Shown here in pieces: positions 12,536 through 23,756 of a stretch of DNA of 64,000 bases; within the stretch, counting starts at the first letter, position 1; every line of letters starts with the position of its first letter. A program made the translations under genes and the position numbers. The notes below the pieces were generated by a model. It was not told the DNA's origin and made no database searches. It worked only from the letters and a program-made list of their open reading frames with translations. Source of the stretch: Pipra filicauda. Its lineage: Eukaryota > Chordata > Aves > Passeriformes > Pipridae. The stretch covers positions 1,054,001 to 1,118,000 of the forward strand of contig NW_024104315.1 in the NCBI RefSeq assembly GCF_003945595.2. Direction: 5' to 3'.

Positions 12536-12816
12536 AGAATCACAGAATGGTTTGGGCAGGAAGGGACCTTAAAGATCATTTATTTCCAATCCCCTGCCAT
12601 GGGCAGGGACACCTTCCACTAGCCCAGGTTGCTCCAAGCCCTGTCCAACCTGGCCTTGGACACTTCCAGGGATGGGGCAACCACAGCTTCTCTGGGCAAC
12701 CTGTGCCAGGGCCTCCCCACCCTCACAGGGAACAGTTTTTCCCTAATATCCAATCTAAACACACTGTATTTCGGATTAAAGCCATTCCCCTTGTCCTGCC
12801 ACAACATACCCCTTTT
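12536..12816 (-). mobile_element. CR1 LINE 3' fragment, about 280 bp
   Basis: The plus strand shows 'gaatcacagaatggtttggg', 'caggaagggaccttaaagat', 'ctccaagccctgtccaacct', 'cttctctgggcaacctgtgc' and 'gccattccccttgtcctgcc'. This is the canonical antisense CR1 3' region. Retained length is about 280 bp, and the 5' part is missing as usual. The open frames at 12547..12831, 12619..12888 and 12629..12826 are products of this repeat and not genes. Confidence 0.95.
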
Positions 12817-15361
12817 AATAGTTTGATTTAAGGAGTCATTTGAAAGACGAGTGCAGAGGGAATGCAGATGTTTTATGGGACTGTACATTTACAATGACCA
12901 GTGATAAAGCATTTCTTACTGTTTACAGAAATTGGTGTGAAAACTGAAAAAAAAAAAAAAATAAATCTTACAGAGGTTTCGCCTTTCACCCCCAAAATGG
13001 ATTTCTCTGCAGCTGGGTGGGGTTGTGAATTCTAATTAAGATTTTGGGAGCCAATTCATTCCTGGTTGCAGTGTTAAAGTTATTTTCTCAGTGTCATATT
13101 AAATTTGTAAATGCAACCTTTATCTCAGGTTTAAAAAACAGATACAATAAAATTCACAGCTTGGTATACAACCACCCTTTCCCAGAAAAACACTGAACTG
13201 ATGGTTTAAAAAAGAAGACTCCAAAAGTATTGTCTGACCACCAGAGGGAGTTAAGATTGTTCCACAAATATACTGATACTACTGAGAGCGATTTGGGAAA
13301 GCTAATTAAATCAGAAAGCTAATTAAAAAATAAGTAGTTAAAGAAAAAAAAATAAAGAGTAAAGAGTTCTCCACCTCCTTATATCAGGAAATTATATTTC
13401 AGAAGAAAAAAGAAATGGGAGAATCAGATAAAAAAATTACACTTTCAGTTCTGAAGCTGTGATTAGGATGTTCCCTACTGATTTCTGGGAGTGTTTCTTT
13501 GTATATAAAACATGTATTTCAGATAAATTTGTTGCAAGTTCACGCTGTGGCCCGATCCTATCGGCTGCTTATCATTCCAGGCCTTATCTCCGGCTGGATA
13601 TGCTGGTACAAACACAGCAGTTTCAACAGAACTTACATTTTCCTCTTCTAAGCTTCTGGATCTCTCCTTGGGGGTTGGTCCCTGACAGCCTTTAATGTGC
13701 TTTATTTATGTGGGGGTCCCAGAGGATCCGGAGCACACTCTGAACACCGAGTTCATGGATTTCACACACTGAAGCCCAAATATTGGAGGGAGGAACAGGG
13801 GACATGAAAAAGCAGATAATTGTGTGGGGAACACTGGGGAGGAGTTAATCCCTAATTCTTTTATACAACAGCAAACCTGTTTTCTCTCTCTGGTGTGTTA
13901 CCAAATCCTTAAGAGAGAGGACATGAAACACAGGAGCAGAGTTCTGTTAGAAAATTATGCCTTGAAGAGTCAGTAACCCAGATGATCCAAACTAAAACCC
14001 AATTAAAACCTTCATACCACAGCACACGGTCATGTATTATGTATATGCCATGTATTTAACTGAAAAGCTATTTCAGAAATGGTTTTAAAAGTTTAGGAAA
14101 TATCACCAGTATGAACAACTCAATACACACCACTTAATAGGGTGTATTAATAAAAGATAATTCCTTTATACACAGAAAGATCAGGCCTTCTGAAAATTTA
14201 TATTAAAGAAGGTAGAATTAAGATATGGGAATTTCCTGGAATGTCTCAAGAGGAGAAATTTTTAGATTTAATATCTACTCTCTCCCTTTTTTTTTTTATT
14301 TTCATGTTTTTTTCTTGAGCTCCCTCTCCAAGTGTTAACAATCTACAGGATACTAAGTAAATATTCACTAACTCCTAAACCACCAAGAAGAAAAATCATT
14401 TAATCCTCTACCACTTTTTATAGTTTGCAGTTCAGTGTTAGAGTGGAAAATAAAGAAATAATTAATTTTTATACTGAGAAGAGAGATGTGTTTTCGTGGT
14501 GACAAAAGATGGAACAGGAGGAGTAATGTGATTCAAGATGGAATTTAAGATGTTATCTATTCCCCCAGAAACCAGTCCTAAGCAAAGAAAATCAACAATA
14601 TTTTTTCTCATTAAACAGACTCATGACATCTTTTTCAGTACAGGTCCCCATGACAGTTTCTTTTAAATCCAATGATTATATTTTGCAATTATTATCTACT
14701 TCCATAATCACTTTCATTTAGGTCTAAGAAAAAAGGATGAACATTCATTTATTCTGTTTTACCTGTTTTCTGGCATGCACCTGTAGGAATGTTTTCCTTT
14801 TTCACTACAGTTTTAGGTCTGGGAGTTTCCTGTTTGGTTTCAGTCTGCAAACATTTAACAGACCATCTCTGATATCTGGTCAACTCTCTGCAAATATTGA
14901 CACTGACTGGATTTTCTCAGCAGAAACGGTGGGGAAGAGCATGAAATCCTTTGAAGCCATTTTCAAGTCTTTACAAGAAAATGTTTCTGTGTCCTGAGTT
15001 TAACCTGTTCTACTGTACAGGCAAATGGTTTTAGAAAATCAAACTATAGCACAATTCCCAACCTTGCTCTTGTCCCTACAGCACTGGTGAGAGAGTCAAC
15101 ACGGTGCAGAATAACCCCCGTTCTCAGTGACTGCCTCTCACAGACTCATGACCCAGAGGGTTCCTCCTTGGGTTTGATTTCTCCCTTCCAGGCACGAAAT
15201 GTTAGACCTAGAATATAACTCATAGTCACAACACTGTCAGTGCTCAGAGTTGGGGGCTGTAAAATTTCAAATTTTCTCTTTGACAGTGAAAGAAGGAACC
15301 ACTGTAAGACTTGAAAAATAATATGTTAGAGCTGGAAGCTTTTGCAGAGTTGGGAAATGAC
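12817..15361. other. Unique AT-rich non-coding block
   Basis: No gene was recognised. It contains a short poly(A) at 12947..12961 and a CpG-retaining segment, listed separately. A small duplicated motif, aaagctaattaaa, lies at about 13296..13329. The open frames at 13459..13695 and 14737..14997 (+) have no family resemblance. Confidence 0.5.
13520..13640. promoter_or_regulatory. Candidate conserved non-coding element B
   Basis: Four CpGs fall within about 50 bp (cacgctg, cccgatc, atcggc, tccggc), with two GATA-type sites (cttatc) near 13568 and 13583. The flanking DNA is CpG-poor. No repeat is recognised. A regulatory role is inferred only from composition and motif content. Confidence 0.2.
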
Positions 15362-15804
15362 ACTGAGGGGCTGGAGTGTGTCCAGGGAAGAGAAGGGAGC
15401 TGGGGAAGGGGTTGGAGCAGCAGGAGTGGTTGAGGGATCTGGGGGGGCTCAGCCTGGAGAAAAGGAGGCTCAGGGGGGACCTTCTGGCTCTGCAACCCCC
15501 TGACAGGAGGGGGGAGCCGGGGGGGGTCGGGCTCTGCTCCCAGGGAACAAGGGACAGGAGGAGAGGGAACGGCCTCAGGCTGTGCCAGGGGAGGGTCAGG
15601 TTGGATGCCAGCAGGAATTTCTTCATGGAAAGGGTGGTCAGGCACTGGAAGGGGCTGCCCAGGGGGGTTTGGAGTTCCCGCCTCTGGAGGTGTTTGAGGA
15701 ATGACTGGATGTGGCACTGAGTGCTCTGGGCTGGGAGACAAGGTGGGCATTGGGTACAGGGGAGACTCAGTCTTGGAGTCTTTTCCAACCTGGATAATTC
15801 TGTG
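15362..15804 (+). mobile_element. CR1 LINE 3' fragment, longest copy in the window
   Basis: About 440 bp of a plus-strand CR1. It begins near 'actgaggggctggagtgtgt', continues through 'ctcagcctggagaaaaggag', 'ggctgtgccaggggagggtc', 'tcaggcactggaaggggctg' and 'ggatgtggcactgagtgctc', and ends 'tccaacctggataattctgtga' (split here across the element tail). It is GC-rich compared with its surroundings. It belongs to a different CR1 subfamily from the 'ccaaaccattct' type copies elsewhere in the window. Overlapping open frames of 168, 173 and 114 codons on both strands are artefacts of the stop-poor GC-rich repeat. Confidence 0.93.
15509..15531 (+). other. Potential G-quadruplex motif inside CR1
   Basis: G runs of six, eight and three are separated by agcc and tc. 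Splitting the long run gives four or more G3 tracts within 23 nt, so the canonical short-loop pattern is met. It is carried by the CR1 copy and is probably incidental. Confidence 0.6.
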
Positions 15805-17298
15805 ACAGCAGAGATGGCTGAGTCAGTGGGTGAACTCTCAGTACACTGACTGTCCCTCCAAACTCAGAAGACATCCATAACACCTCAAAATATTACTGAT
15901 CACTGTCTACATACACACCCTGTCATGTTCCTGCGTGTCTGTCTTAAATGTCACATTTACTGAAAATAGACTTTCGGTCTAAGGGAACCTCTATGTTCTT
16001 AATAGAAAACTTGAAAAAACGGGTTTTGTAAGGAATTAGCAACAAATTGTTAGTTTCAGCCCTAAATGGCTTACTTACAGCTTTCTAATAGTAGCCTTTC
16101 TTTCAAATCTTAGTCAAAACATGTTTTGCTACACTCTGAAAACACATTAGGAGAGAATTTGCATAGGAGTAGGTCAAAGTTGTGCCTCAATGTTTGAAAC
16201 CTGAATTGTACCTGTGACAATGGGATGGGAACACACTGTTACTGTGTTGTCTGCCACGGATGCCAACCACATTTTAAAAAAAAAAAAAAAATCAATGAGA
16301 GCAATGACTCATTTCTGAATTGCCAGTTTGGTTCAGGAATCGCTGATTACTTCTTCTACAACAAGGTACAATGAACTATTAGTAAAAATGTTTCTGACAG
16401 GTTTACAAGGCTTCAAGAAAGCTGATAGCACATGGTGTTGCTGCTCTGTAAAAAGCTCACCATTTTTCATTTTCCCCTTGTATTCCAAGGCTATTTGAAT
16501 TATGTCTTCTTCCATCACTAACATATTTTGAAGCCATTAAAGCCAACCCTACAGAGCAGAAGAAAGGGTAGATTTGCCTTAGCATTTGTATCAGACTCAT
16601 CTCAGAGGTCACCCTAAAGCCTCAAGAATTGTTCATCCCTCCAGGCCACTGACACACAGGTGTCTGTGCAGCAGAACTTTGTGAATGAATAAACAGCAGC
16701 TTTAATCATAGAGGGGAAGCATGTCAAGGTACTGTTTTTATGATGTTTTAGTGGGATGGAGTTTCAAGGAGATGTGAAAATATTTGTGCCAGGAGCATTT
16801 GAGTAAACTGCAGCTAATTACAGATCACAATAGATGGATAAATGGGAATGAGATGCTATGCTGAAGGCTGCCTTGGCAGTTTTTCCCCATTTCCACTGAA
16901 AGCTTGATCACTTCTCTGACATAGAGTAATCTGTAGAACAGAAACACAAATCAGGAAGACGTGAAGAATGTGCACAGACCATAGTTTGGTTGGTTGGCAT
17001 CCACTGGACCTTCCCACATGGCAGTAAAAGCTACAGAAAGATCTTTTGATTATTCTGTGACAGCACAGCACACTGATAAACACAGGAGAGAAAGCTGCCC
17101 TGCTCTAACTGCAGTTGGGCATCAATGTTGGTACTTCTTTTGTGTCCCTGGAAAGAAACAACCTTCTTGGCTGCAGGAGAAATTCTTCTTCAACTATAAT
17201 GGCAGAAAGATCTAACATTAATATTTGAGTAGTAAAATATCAAAATAATTTTCCTTTTATGAAATTTAATAGATGGTTTCAGTTAACATATTTAGGAA
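15805..17298. other. Unique non-coding block
   Basis: Nothing gene-like is seen. A poly(A) tract of about 16 nt lies at 16276..16291. Open frames at 16333..16524 (-), 16856..17083 (-) and 16994..17215 (+) overlap one another and have no recognisable content. Confidence 0.55.
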
Positions 17299-17598
17299 TT
17301 AATGAAGTGAACTTTCCACATGATGAAAGTGCCGTAAGATTTGATCACGGATGAGAAGAGGAATACAAGGTTCTTCCACAACCTTGGCTTCATATCCACT
17401 GACAGGATAATCAGTCCTAAGAGAGTTCCTGGCACAGGAATGAGAACCTTCTGCTGGTTCTAGGGAGACCCAGACAAGATTTGGGACAAGCTGGTTCATC
17501 ACCCTGCAGACGATGAATGAGAGCTCTCTTTCCAGCCCCACGAGAAGTACACAGTGGGTATGACACAAGGTTTTATGAGTCTGCCCCAAAGATATCAC
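17299..17598 (-). other. Unassigned 99-codon open frame beside a CR1 end
   Basis: An uninterrupted frame on the minus strand ends with a stop at the left edge. Its start codon falls at the boundary of the neighbouring CR1, so the true upstream limit of any coding relic is unknown. The composition (LERELSFIVC, YEAKVVEEPCIPLLIRDQ) looks more protein-like than most frames here. I do not recognise a family, see no clear splice sites that would make it an exon, and find no poly(A) tail that would make it a retrocopy. It may simply be chance. Confidence 0.15.
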
Positions 17599-17925
17599 AC
17601 AGAATCATTCAGGTTGGAAGAGCCCTCCCAGCCTGTGAGTCCACCCTATGCCCCATCCCCACCCTGTCCCCCAGCCCAGGGCACTGAGTGCCACAGCCAG
17701 GCCTTCCTTGGGCACCTCCAGGGATGGGGACTTCAAACCTCCCTGGGCAGCCCCTGCTGATGTTTAACAACCCTTTCTATAAAAAAATTCTTCCTGGTGT
17801 CCAACCTGACCCTCCCCTGGAACAACTTGAAGCCTTTTCCTCTTGTCCTGTTGCTTTTTTCCTGGCAGAAGAGGCCAAACTCTACCTTGTTACAACCTCC
17901 TGCCCTCCTCAAATGAGAACCCTGG
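17597..17925 (-). mobile_element. CR1 LINE 3' fragment, about 330 bp
   Basis: The plus strand reads 'cagaatcattcaggttggaa', then 'gagccctcccagcctgtgag', 'cagcccagggcactgagtgc', 'cacctccagggatggggact', and 'cttcctggtgtccaacctga', ending in 'cctcctgccctcctcaaatg'. The orientation is minus. The tail (aggttggaa next to cagaatcatt) places it in the same broad group as the 15362 copy. The open frames 17554..17760, 17688..17960 and 17733..17978 are repeat artefacts. Confidence 0.92.
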
Positions 17926-20900
17926 GCTCTAGAACCCATGGGCTCTACAACATCAGCTAGAGCACAATATTCCCACACTTCTATTTTCTATACAGACTGC
18001 ACAGTGTGGCAGCCTGCACATCATCACAGCTCCTCAGCAGAGTTATATGTGTTCTATCTGAAGTTTTAATTCACCAAGATGAAAACTCCCAAAAATCAAC
18101 TGATGAATTGCCTGCTTCCCAAATACAAAGATGGCTAAAATGTCTTATCTTGCAATACAAATGGAAACATCTGCTCATCAGATGTTCATATTTAAATTCT
18201 CGCTGATAAATATGTGTTGAGTGAATGGTTTTTACCAGCTGTTATTTTTGGGGACTGCTGGACAAATTTTCTGTTAACAGGTGATAGAGTATCATCTGAA
18301 GACTAACAATGGCTATTTATTTTTTTTCCAGAGAAACACTATTGAGCAAAAAATGCATTTCCAGCTAAATAAATCTGCATGTTTATGGGTTGAATTTTCA
18401 AGGTACAGCTTCATCCAAGAAAAAAAAAAACAAACAGAAAGAATTTCTTTATTTTGGATCTAGTGAATCATTTCAGCTTTTTTTAGCACTGCTATTAAAT
18501 TTGAAGGTTTCAAAAATAAACATATAGGACTACACTTTTATTTAATCCAGTAATGAAATTTTCTTGTTCCAATTTCTGGCATTCTTAGGAGAAGGAATAG
18601 AGCTGATTTTGGAGGGAGAAGGGAGGCTGAAATTGCTCAATGAACCATTTAGGGCAGGATAATATTAAAGCACCCTTTGGATACAGAACTTCACATCAAT
18701 AAATAGATTATGCCTGTTCCCCACAGAAGGGACCATTTGGCTAAAACCACAGCCACACAGCCATCAAGATCCTTAATTGCTGTTTCCAGAAGTTTATTAG
18801 GGTTGACAGAATTTGGCAAAAAAGTTTTCAATCAAGCGCAAAAGGACTGTGAAGAAAATCATCCAGGGAGAGCCCAACAAGCCAAGTTCCAACCCAGAGC
18901 AGACTTTCATAGCTAAGTAGATCTAACTTATAAATAAATCTTTTAAAGGCAGAATTTATATTGGAAACACCGACAAGCTCATGAAGTACCACTGAGCTGG
19001 TGGTCACAGCTGTTAGAAGGTGATGATGTTAATTTAGGGAGAGGATATTGCTTCAAACCCAAAGTGTGATGGATGGTGTCTCTCTAATGCAGCATCTCCT
19101 CCTAATGCCAGGGCTGGGCATATATACAGCTGCTGGGAAATGCATTTATAGTGGCTTTGCTTGCTATAAGATACAGTTTCAACTAATCAAAGGTAATAAA
19201 ATAATAATAGTGTTATTCCACTACACAACATGACAGCTGCAGCTACTGCTCTTGTATTAAATACTGTGTCTGAGAGCTTCAGACCCCAATTACTTTAATA
19301 TCCATTAGGCAGAAGCTCCCTCCTCTTCTCCACGCTCTTCTCCTGTTGCATATCAACTTCTTCACATTCCCTAACTTCCAGGATGCCACTCTACAGCTAA
19401 ACATTAAGCATTAGTCCTCCTACACACTGACCATCTCTCTAACTGTGGAGAAACTATAGGATCCAGAAAAATGGCTGGAATTTAGGATCAGTTTAAATTC
19501 AAGCATCTTTCTACACCTAAAACTTAATCCATATATACATATATAGTTCTTATATCCCAGGGAGCAATACTTTCAATAAAAATAAATATACTTAGCAGAC
19601 TGGGAACTGAACCAACTACCAGTAGCCAGCCATGCAATTTCCTTATTATTATTAGGAAAAGTATATAGAAATCATTATGTTTCCTTGTTTCCAACACCTG
19701 GAACACAGAGGGAGCCTGGTGAAAGTGGAGGGTCCAGAGCACCACCCAGGGCAGTCACTGCAAGGAACTGCCAGGCTGACATGGGCCATCCTTCTCTTCC
19801 TTGGCTGCAAACACAAACCAACCTCATTATTTAAATACTGCAAACATCCTCAAACCACTGGTCAACGATTTCTTAATCCATAAAGATGCCAAAGATTTAT
19901 TTGTAGGCAGCACAAAACAACTCAAAAATTAACATGATCTAAAGGTCACTTTGTAGCCAGGCCTGAGATGAAAGTGAAGCTCAGGACGTTCTGGTGTAGA
20001 GTCAGTAAAGAGGGAACTGTTCAACTCTAAGTATTTTGTGTAAATGGAACTATTTCCTAAGATAGAAATATCCATTATCATTGGCCAGCCAGCTGAGAAC
20101 ACAGCCAGAGCTGCATTTCAGTCCCACCCAGCAGATTTTGAGATTACTCTTTAATATAACTCCAGAAAAAGTATATGCAAGACTATCACTAAGGGTCCCC
20201 TCTGCGTAGGACTGAAATCCAGTTAAAATTTACCTAGAAAATATCCATGTTATTATATATCCTCATTAAGGTTTGTTTGAAAAGTTCTCGCTCAACCATT
20301 TGTAAAGCATTTTTTGACATTAATATGCACATATTTCCTTTCATCCATTTAAGAACGTGATAAACAAGCTGTGCTTCTCACTGATGAAGAACTGAACACT
20401 GGTTTGAAACATCAATTATTTGAAATTCATAAATCACTCTCAGCATAACTCGTTGCATAACTTCCAGCCCCTCACCCTCACCTCTGCTGTCAGTCAGAAA
20501 GCAGCAACCAGCCAGCAGTGTCCTAAGTGGCACTTTTGCTCATTCATTTATTGGTCCAAAGGAGTTCTGAGAGATGATTTTCGTCAAAATAGGTTCTCTC
20601 AGTATCTACCAGAATGTTAAACCTGCAGATCAGTGTTCCCATAGAACGTGTTTTAATCCCTTATTTAATAATAGACAATCTGAACACTAATGTGTTCTCA
20701 AAGTATATACTAATCTTGTTTCCCAATTCTATTGCATTTGTATAGAAGAGTAATGCTGTTCATATTTATGTTCATATATAACAGGGAGTGGAAACGAGAA
20801 AAGGAACTGTGCATTTCTTCATCACCAAAATAGTAACATCAGTGATACCACTGGGATTCATTTCACATTGAGTGGACTATTAATTTTGAGTCTCTACCCC

Positions 20901-21272
20901 TCAAACCACATCTATCTAATATGGTCTGTTCACATCACCAAGAATACTGCCAGTATCGTACCAAATTCCCAATTCAGGTCCTCTGCCCTAGACCAGACAG
21001 ATGCAATGACTCCCATCCACCTTCTCCTCCTTTCCTTCAGACACCTTTAGCTTTGTGGTTGAATTTTCCACAGCATAAATCCTGACAATAACACCAGCAT
21101 ACCCACACACGTGGCAGCAAAGCCATTTTCTAATCCTACATCAAGACAAATTTCATCAGAAAAATCCTGTCCTAAGTCACAAGTATCATGAACTTAAGCT
21201 TTTGATTTCATGAGCTCTTGGTGTTTATGCCAGACAAAGGAACATTTTCCAGGTTCCTGGAATTTATTATAA
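17926..21272. other. Unique AT-rich non-coding block
   Basis: About 3.3 kb without a recognised gene or interspersed repeat. All open frames are at most about 73 codons. A-rich patches (18420..18432) are simple sequence. I see nothing else to report here. Confidence 0.55.
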
Positions 21273-21552
21273 GATCATAGAATGGTTTGGATTGGAAGTG
21301 ACCTTAAAGATCATCTCATTCCACCCCTGCCATGAGTACCTTCCACTAGCCCAGGTTGCTCCAAGCCCTGTCCAACTTGGCCTTGGACATTTTCAGAGAT
21401 GGAGAGTCCACAAACTTTCTGGGTAACCTGTGACAAGACCTCATCACCCTCACAGTAAAAAATTTCTTCCCAATATCCAACCTAAATCTACCTTCCTTTA
21501 GTTTAAGGCCTTTCCTACTTGTCCTGTCACTAAAGGCCCTTGTGAAAAGTTA
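21273..21552 (-). mobile_element. CR1 LINE 3' fragment, about 280 bp
   Basis: The plus strand shows 'gatcatagaatggtttggat', 'tggaagtgaccttaaagatc', 'gcccaggttgctccaagccc', 'caccctcacagtaaaaaatt', and 'cctacttgtcctgtcactaa', ending near 'cttgtgaaaagtt'. This is a minus-strand CR1 of the same type as the 12536 copy, with more substitutions and a short deletion after 'ccctgccatg'. It has no coding capacity. Confidence 0.95.
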
Positions 21553-22902
21553 ATGCTTTAGTTCAGTCTGTATGAAATGATTTCAGCTTCTTCCGTCCTT
21601 CTACTCAAAAAAGGCTTTACACTTGCTTGCACAGAACACAATTAAAGCCCGCTAATATTCTCAGTTCCCTTTTGAAATACCCACTAGCAGCACGGAGAGA
21701 TCATGTATCCAGTCCCTGACACAGCAGGAATCATTTCACCCCCAGACAAAGCCCTGACTTGCCTGGGAGGAAAAAACTGGTCAGAAGACAAATTTTATAT
21801 AAAACAGATCTAAAATGCAACAGCTGCAGCTGACCCAGACAAAGTCCTTTGGAGTGTTTTATTTGTGCACTCTGCAGCATTTAACTACTCTCAACAGGTA
21901 CTTTGATGGAAAAGCTTTCAGAGCCATTTCCAAAGCAGGTCTGGAATTGTGGCAGCAATCAAAACTGAGCTACAGCTACGCTGTCATTTGCAGACTGAAC
22001 AACAACATATGACATATTTGGCCTCTTGGTGTATCTTTTTCTATCCCAGCTTCTTCCCCAATCCACTCATCATTCCATTACAGGGAGGAATTAACTCATT
22101 TCACATTGATTCAAGCAGACTGGCTCAATCCCTGGTGCTTTAGGAAGTCTGTCTCTGAACTGTGCATTTATTTCCATAGGTCCTTACAGAGCAGGTTTTC
22201 TGATTCACTGTCCTTCTCCCAAGACAAATAACTCAATTTTTTCACTTAATAATACCTCCGTGTCTGGAGACCTCACACAGAGTATGACACCAGCAAGAAC
22301 CTATATAAGGATCATTACTATAAAGAAACCAAATGAACATATCACATCATCCTAATAATACACAAAAAAACACCAGTGACTGTAGAGCAACAAGATTAAT
22401 TCATTTAGTGTAAATTAAAGTTAAAATATTACTCAGGCTCTATATATTTTGCATGATACCTACAGAACTAAAACAAATATTCAACAAGATAAATTTAAAA
22501 AATAATTCCCACACAAATTATACAGCACAGATTTTTTACAGCATTTTCAGAAGTTTCTCAAACTTACAAAATAGAAAAAAAAACCAAAAACATACCAGCA
22601 CCCAAACCATAATAAGTACAGCTGAGACAATATTTTTCTTGCCTCTTCTCTCTTTATTCTGACCAAATGTCCTTCAGTGGTTCTCACACTGCTGCTTCAG
22701 CAGGAGTTTAACCCCAATAGAAGAACCAACCTTAACCAATCTGAGACAAAGACACGAAATAGATACATATAAGTCAAAACGTTCTTTGTAGAACACATAG
22801 ACCCCTTTGTGTACATACTCTTGAAAATACTCACCACTTCTACTGCTACAAGAACTGCTGTTGTACAACCAGGAGCCCCTCAGGCGATTTTTATCTGCTT
22901 TA
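21553..22902. other. Unique AT-rich non-coding block
   Basis: No gene or recognised repeat. The open frames at 21815..22012, 21949..22143 and 22453..22662 (+) are short and AT-driven. The right edge is the target-site copy of the solo LTR. Confidence 0.55.
22898..22902. repeat. Target-site duplication, left copy of the minus-strand LTR
   Basis: cttta immediately precedes the LTR terminus at 22903. The right-hand partner at 23752..23756 is cttca, which differs by one transition. A 5-bp duplication with one mutation fits an aged retroviral integration. Confidence 0.6.
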
Positions 22903-23052
22903 TGTCAGGGCTCTCGGGGCACTAACAGGGTTTAACTGCCCTGGGCAGACTCACCTGGGTCCTCCACAGTCCCATGTCAGCTCAGGTGTGAGTTGTCAGC
23001 TGCCCTGCTGAAGGTGCAAACAATACCATGTGCTGAAATCAACAGTATGGAT

Positions 23053-23058
23053 TTTATT
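23053..23058 (-). promoter_or_regulatory. Poly(A) signal of the minus-strand LTR
   Basis: tttatt on plus is AATAAA on minus. It lies downstream of the LTR TATA box and about 150 bp before the LTR end, the position expected at the end of R. Confidence 0.6.
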
Positions 23059-23072
23059 TCACAGCCAATGTG

Positions 23073-23129
23073 AGGTAGAGAGAGAAAGAAGTAGAAAGGG
23101 GAGAGGGAAAGTGAGAGAGAAGCAGAAGG
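23073..23129. repeat. Purine-rich tract inside the LTR
   Basis: A run of about 57 bases is almost entirely A and G on plus (gagagagaaagaag, gggaaagtgagagagaag). On the LTR sense strand it is a polypyrimidine tract between the TATA box and the AATAAA. It may be a low-complexity expansion within R. Confidence 0.7.
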
Positions 23130-23233
23130 TGGTCACCACCCACGGATCCAGCAGCATCCTGTTGGTCCAGCTTCCATCCTGGGCTTCTCAGTGGCAGAGG
23201 TCCTGGAGCTGTTGTTCTTCTGGGGGTACCACC

Positions 23234-23239
23234 TTTATA
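23234..23239 (-). promoter_or_regulatory. TATA box of the minus-strand LTR
   Basis: tttata on plus reads TATAAA on minus, in the context tgtataaaggtgg. It lies about 510 bp inside the LTR from its U3 end, which fits a retroviral promoter. Confidence 0.6.
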
Positions 23240-23751
23240 CAGTCCAAGGTCCAGGTATCCATGCCACTGTCCTGGATGTTCCCATAACTTGGGGTGATGT
23301 GTATCAGCATTGCTTCCTTTCCCACAGTTTGTCACAGAGGGAATTTTTGTCCAGATGCATTACCCAGGATGTGCTTACCAGACCTTACCTTCCTCAGGCT
23401 TGGAATTAACACTTTCTCTGCCCCTCTGTTCTTATCTCAAGTTCCCACTGTGGTGGCTGATCTTCTGGCAAGTCCCTTCTGTGGCCTTGATGGTGTTTTG
23501 AGACGGACAATAGTGTTCTTCAGGTCCTCACACTGACCTCAGTTATCATCACTGACCTGCCCCTGACTTGAATCCTTCCTGAACTGCCCCATCCCTACAG
23601 ACCCACAGAAGGATCAGACTTTTGGTTGCCCCCTGGGAGTGTCCTTATGAGTGCCATGGGGTTGGACCTGCTCTCCTGCCACTGTACCACGGGGGCTGAG
23701 CCCACCAGTTCCCTGTGCTTGAGGAGAACCAGCTTCCCCAGCCCCCTGACA

Positions 23752-23756
23752 CTTCA
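23752..23756. repeat. Target-site duplication, right copy of the minus-strand LTR
   Basis: cttca follows the LTR terminus directly and matches four of five bases of the left copy cttta. Confidence 0.6.

Larger units (their letters stand above)
22903..23751 (-). mobile_element. Solo LTR of an endogenous retrovirus, minus strand
   Basis: An 849-bp unit bounded by tgtcaggg at the left and ccctgaca at the right, which is the inverted TG...CA terminus expected of an LTR. Read on the minus strand it has a long U3, a TATA box (tgtataaagg), and a pyrimidine-rich R region. An AATAAA then lies about 180 bp downstream of the TATA, followed by a short U5 ending in ccctgaca. No gag, pol or env sequence adjoins it, so it is a solo LTR left by LTR-LTR recombination. 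The family is not certain. The 5-bp site would suit an ERVL or gamma-type element better than a 6-bp ERVK. Five open frames inside it are not genes. Confidence 0.75.

Noticed and set aside
12536..12888. Frames of 94, 89 and 65 codons
   Set aside because: They are translations of the CR1 3' region.
15244..15788. Overlapping frames of 168, 173 and 114 codons
   Set aside because: They lie within the GC-rich CR1 copy at 15362..15804 and reflect its low stop density.
23030..23536. Five overlapping frames that could suggest a small gene
   Set aside because: All sit inside the minus-strand solo LTR, and none resembles a retroviral protein.
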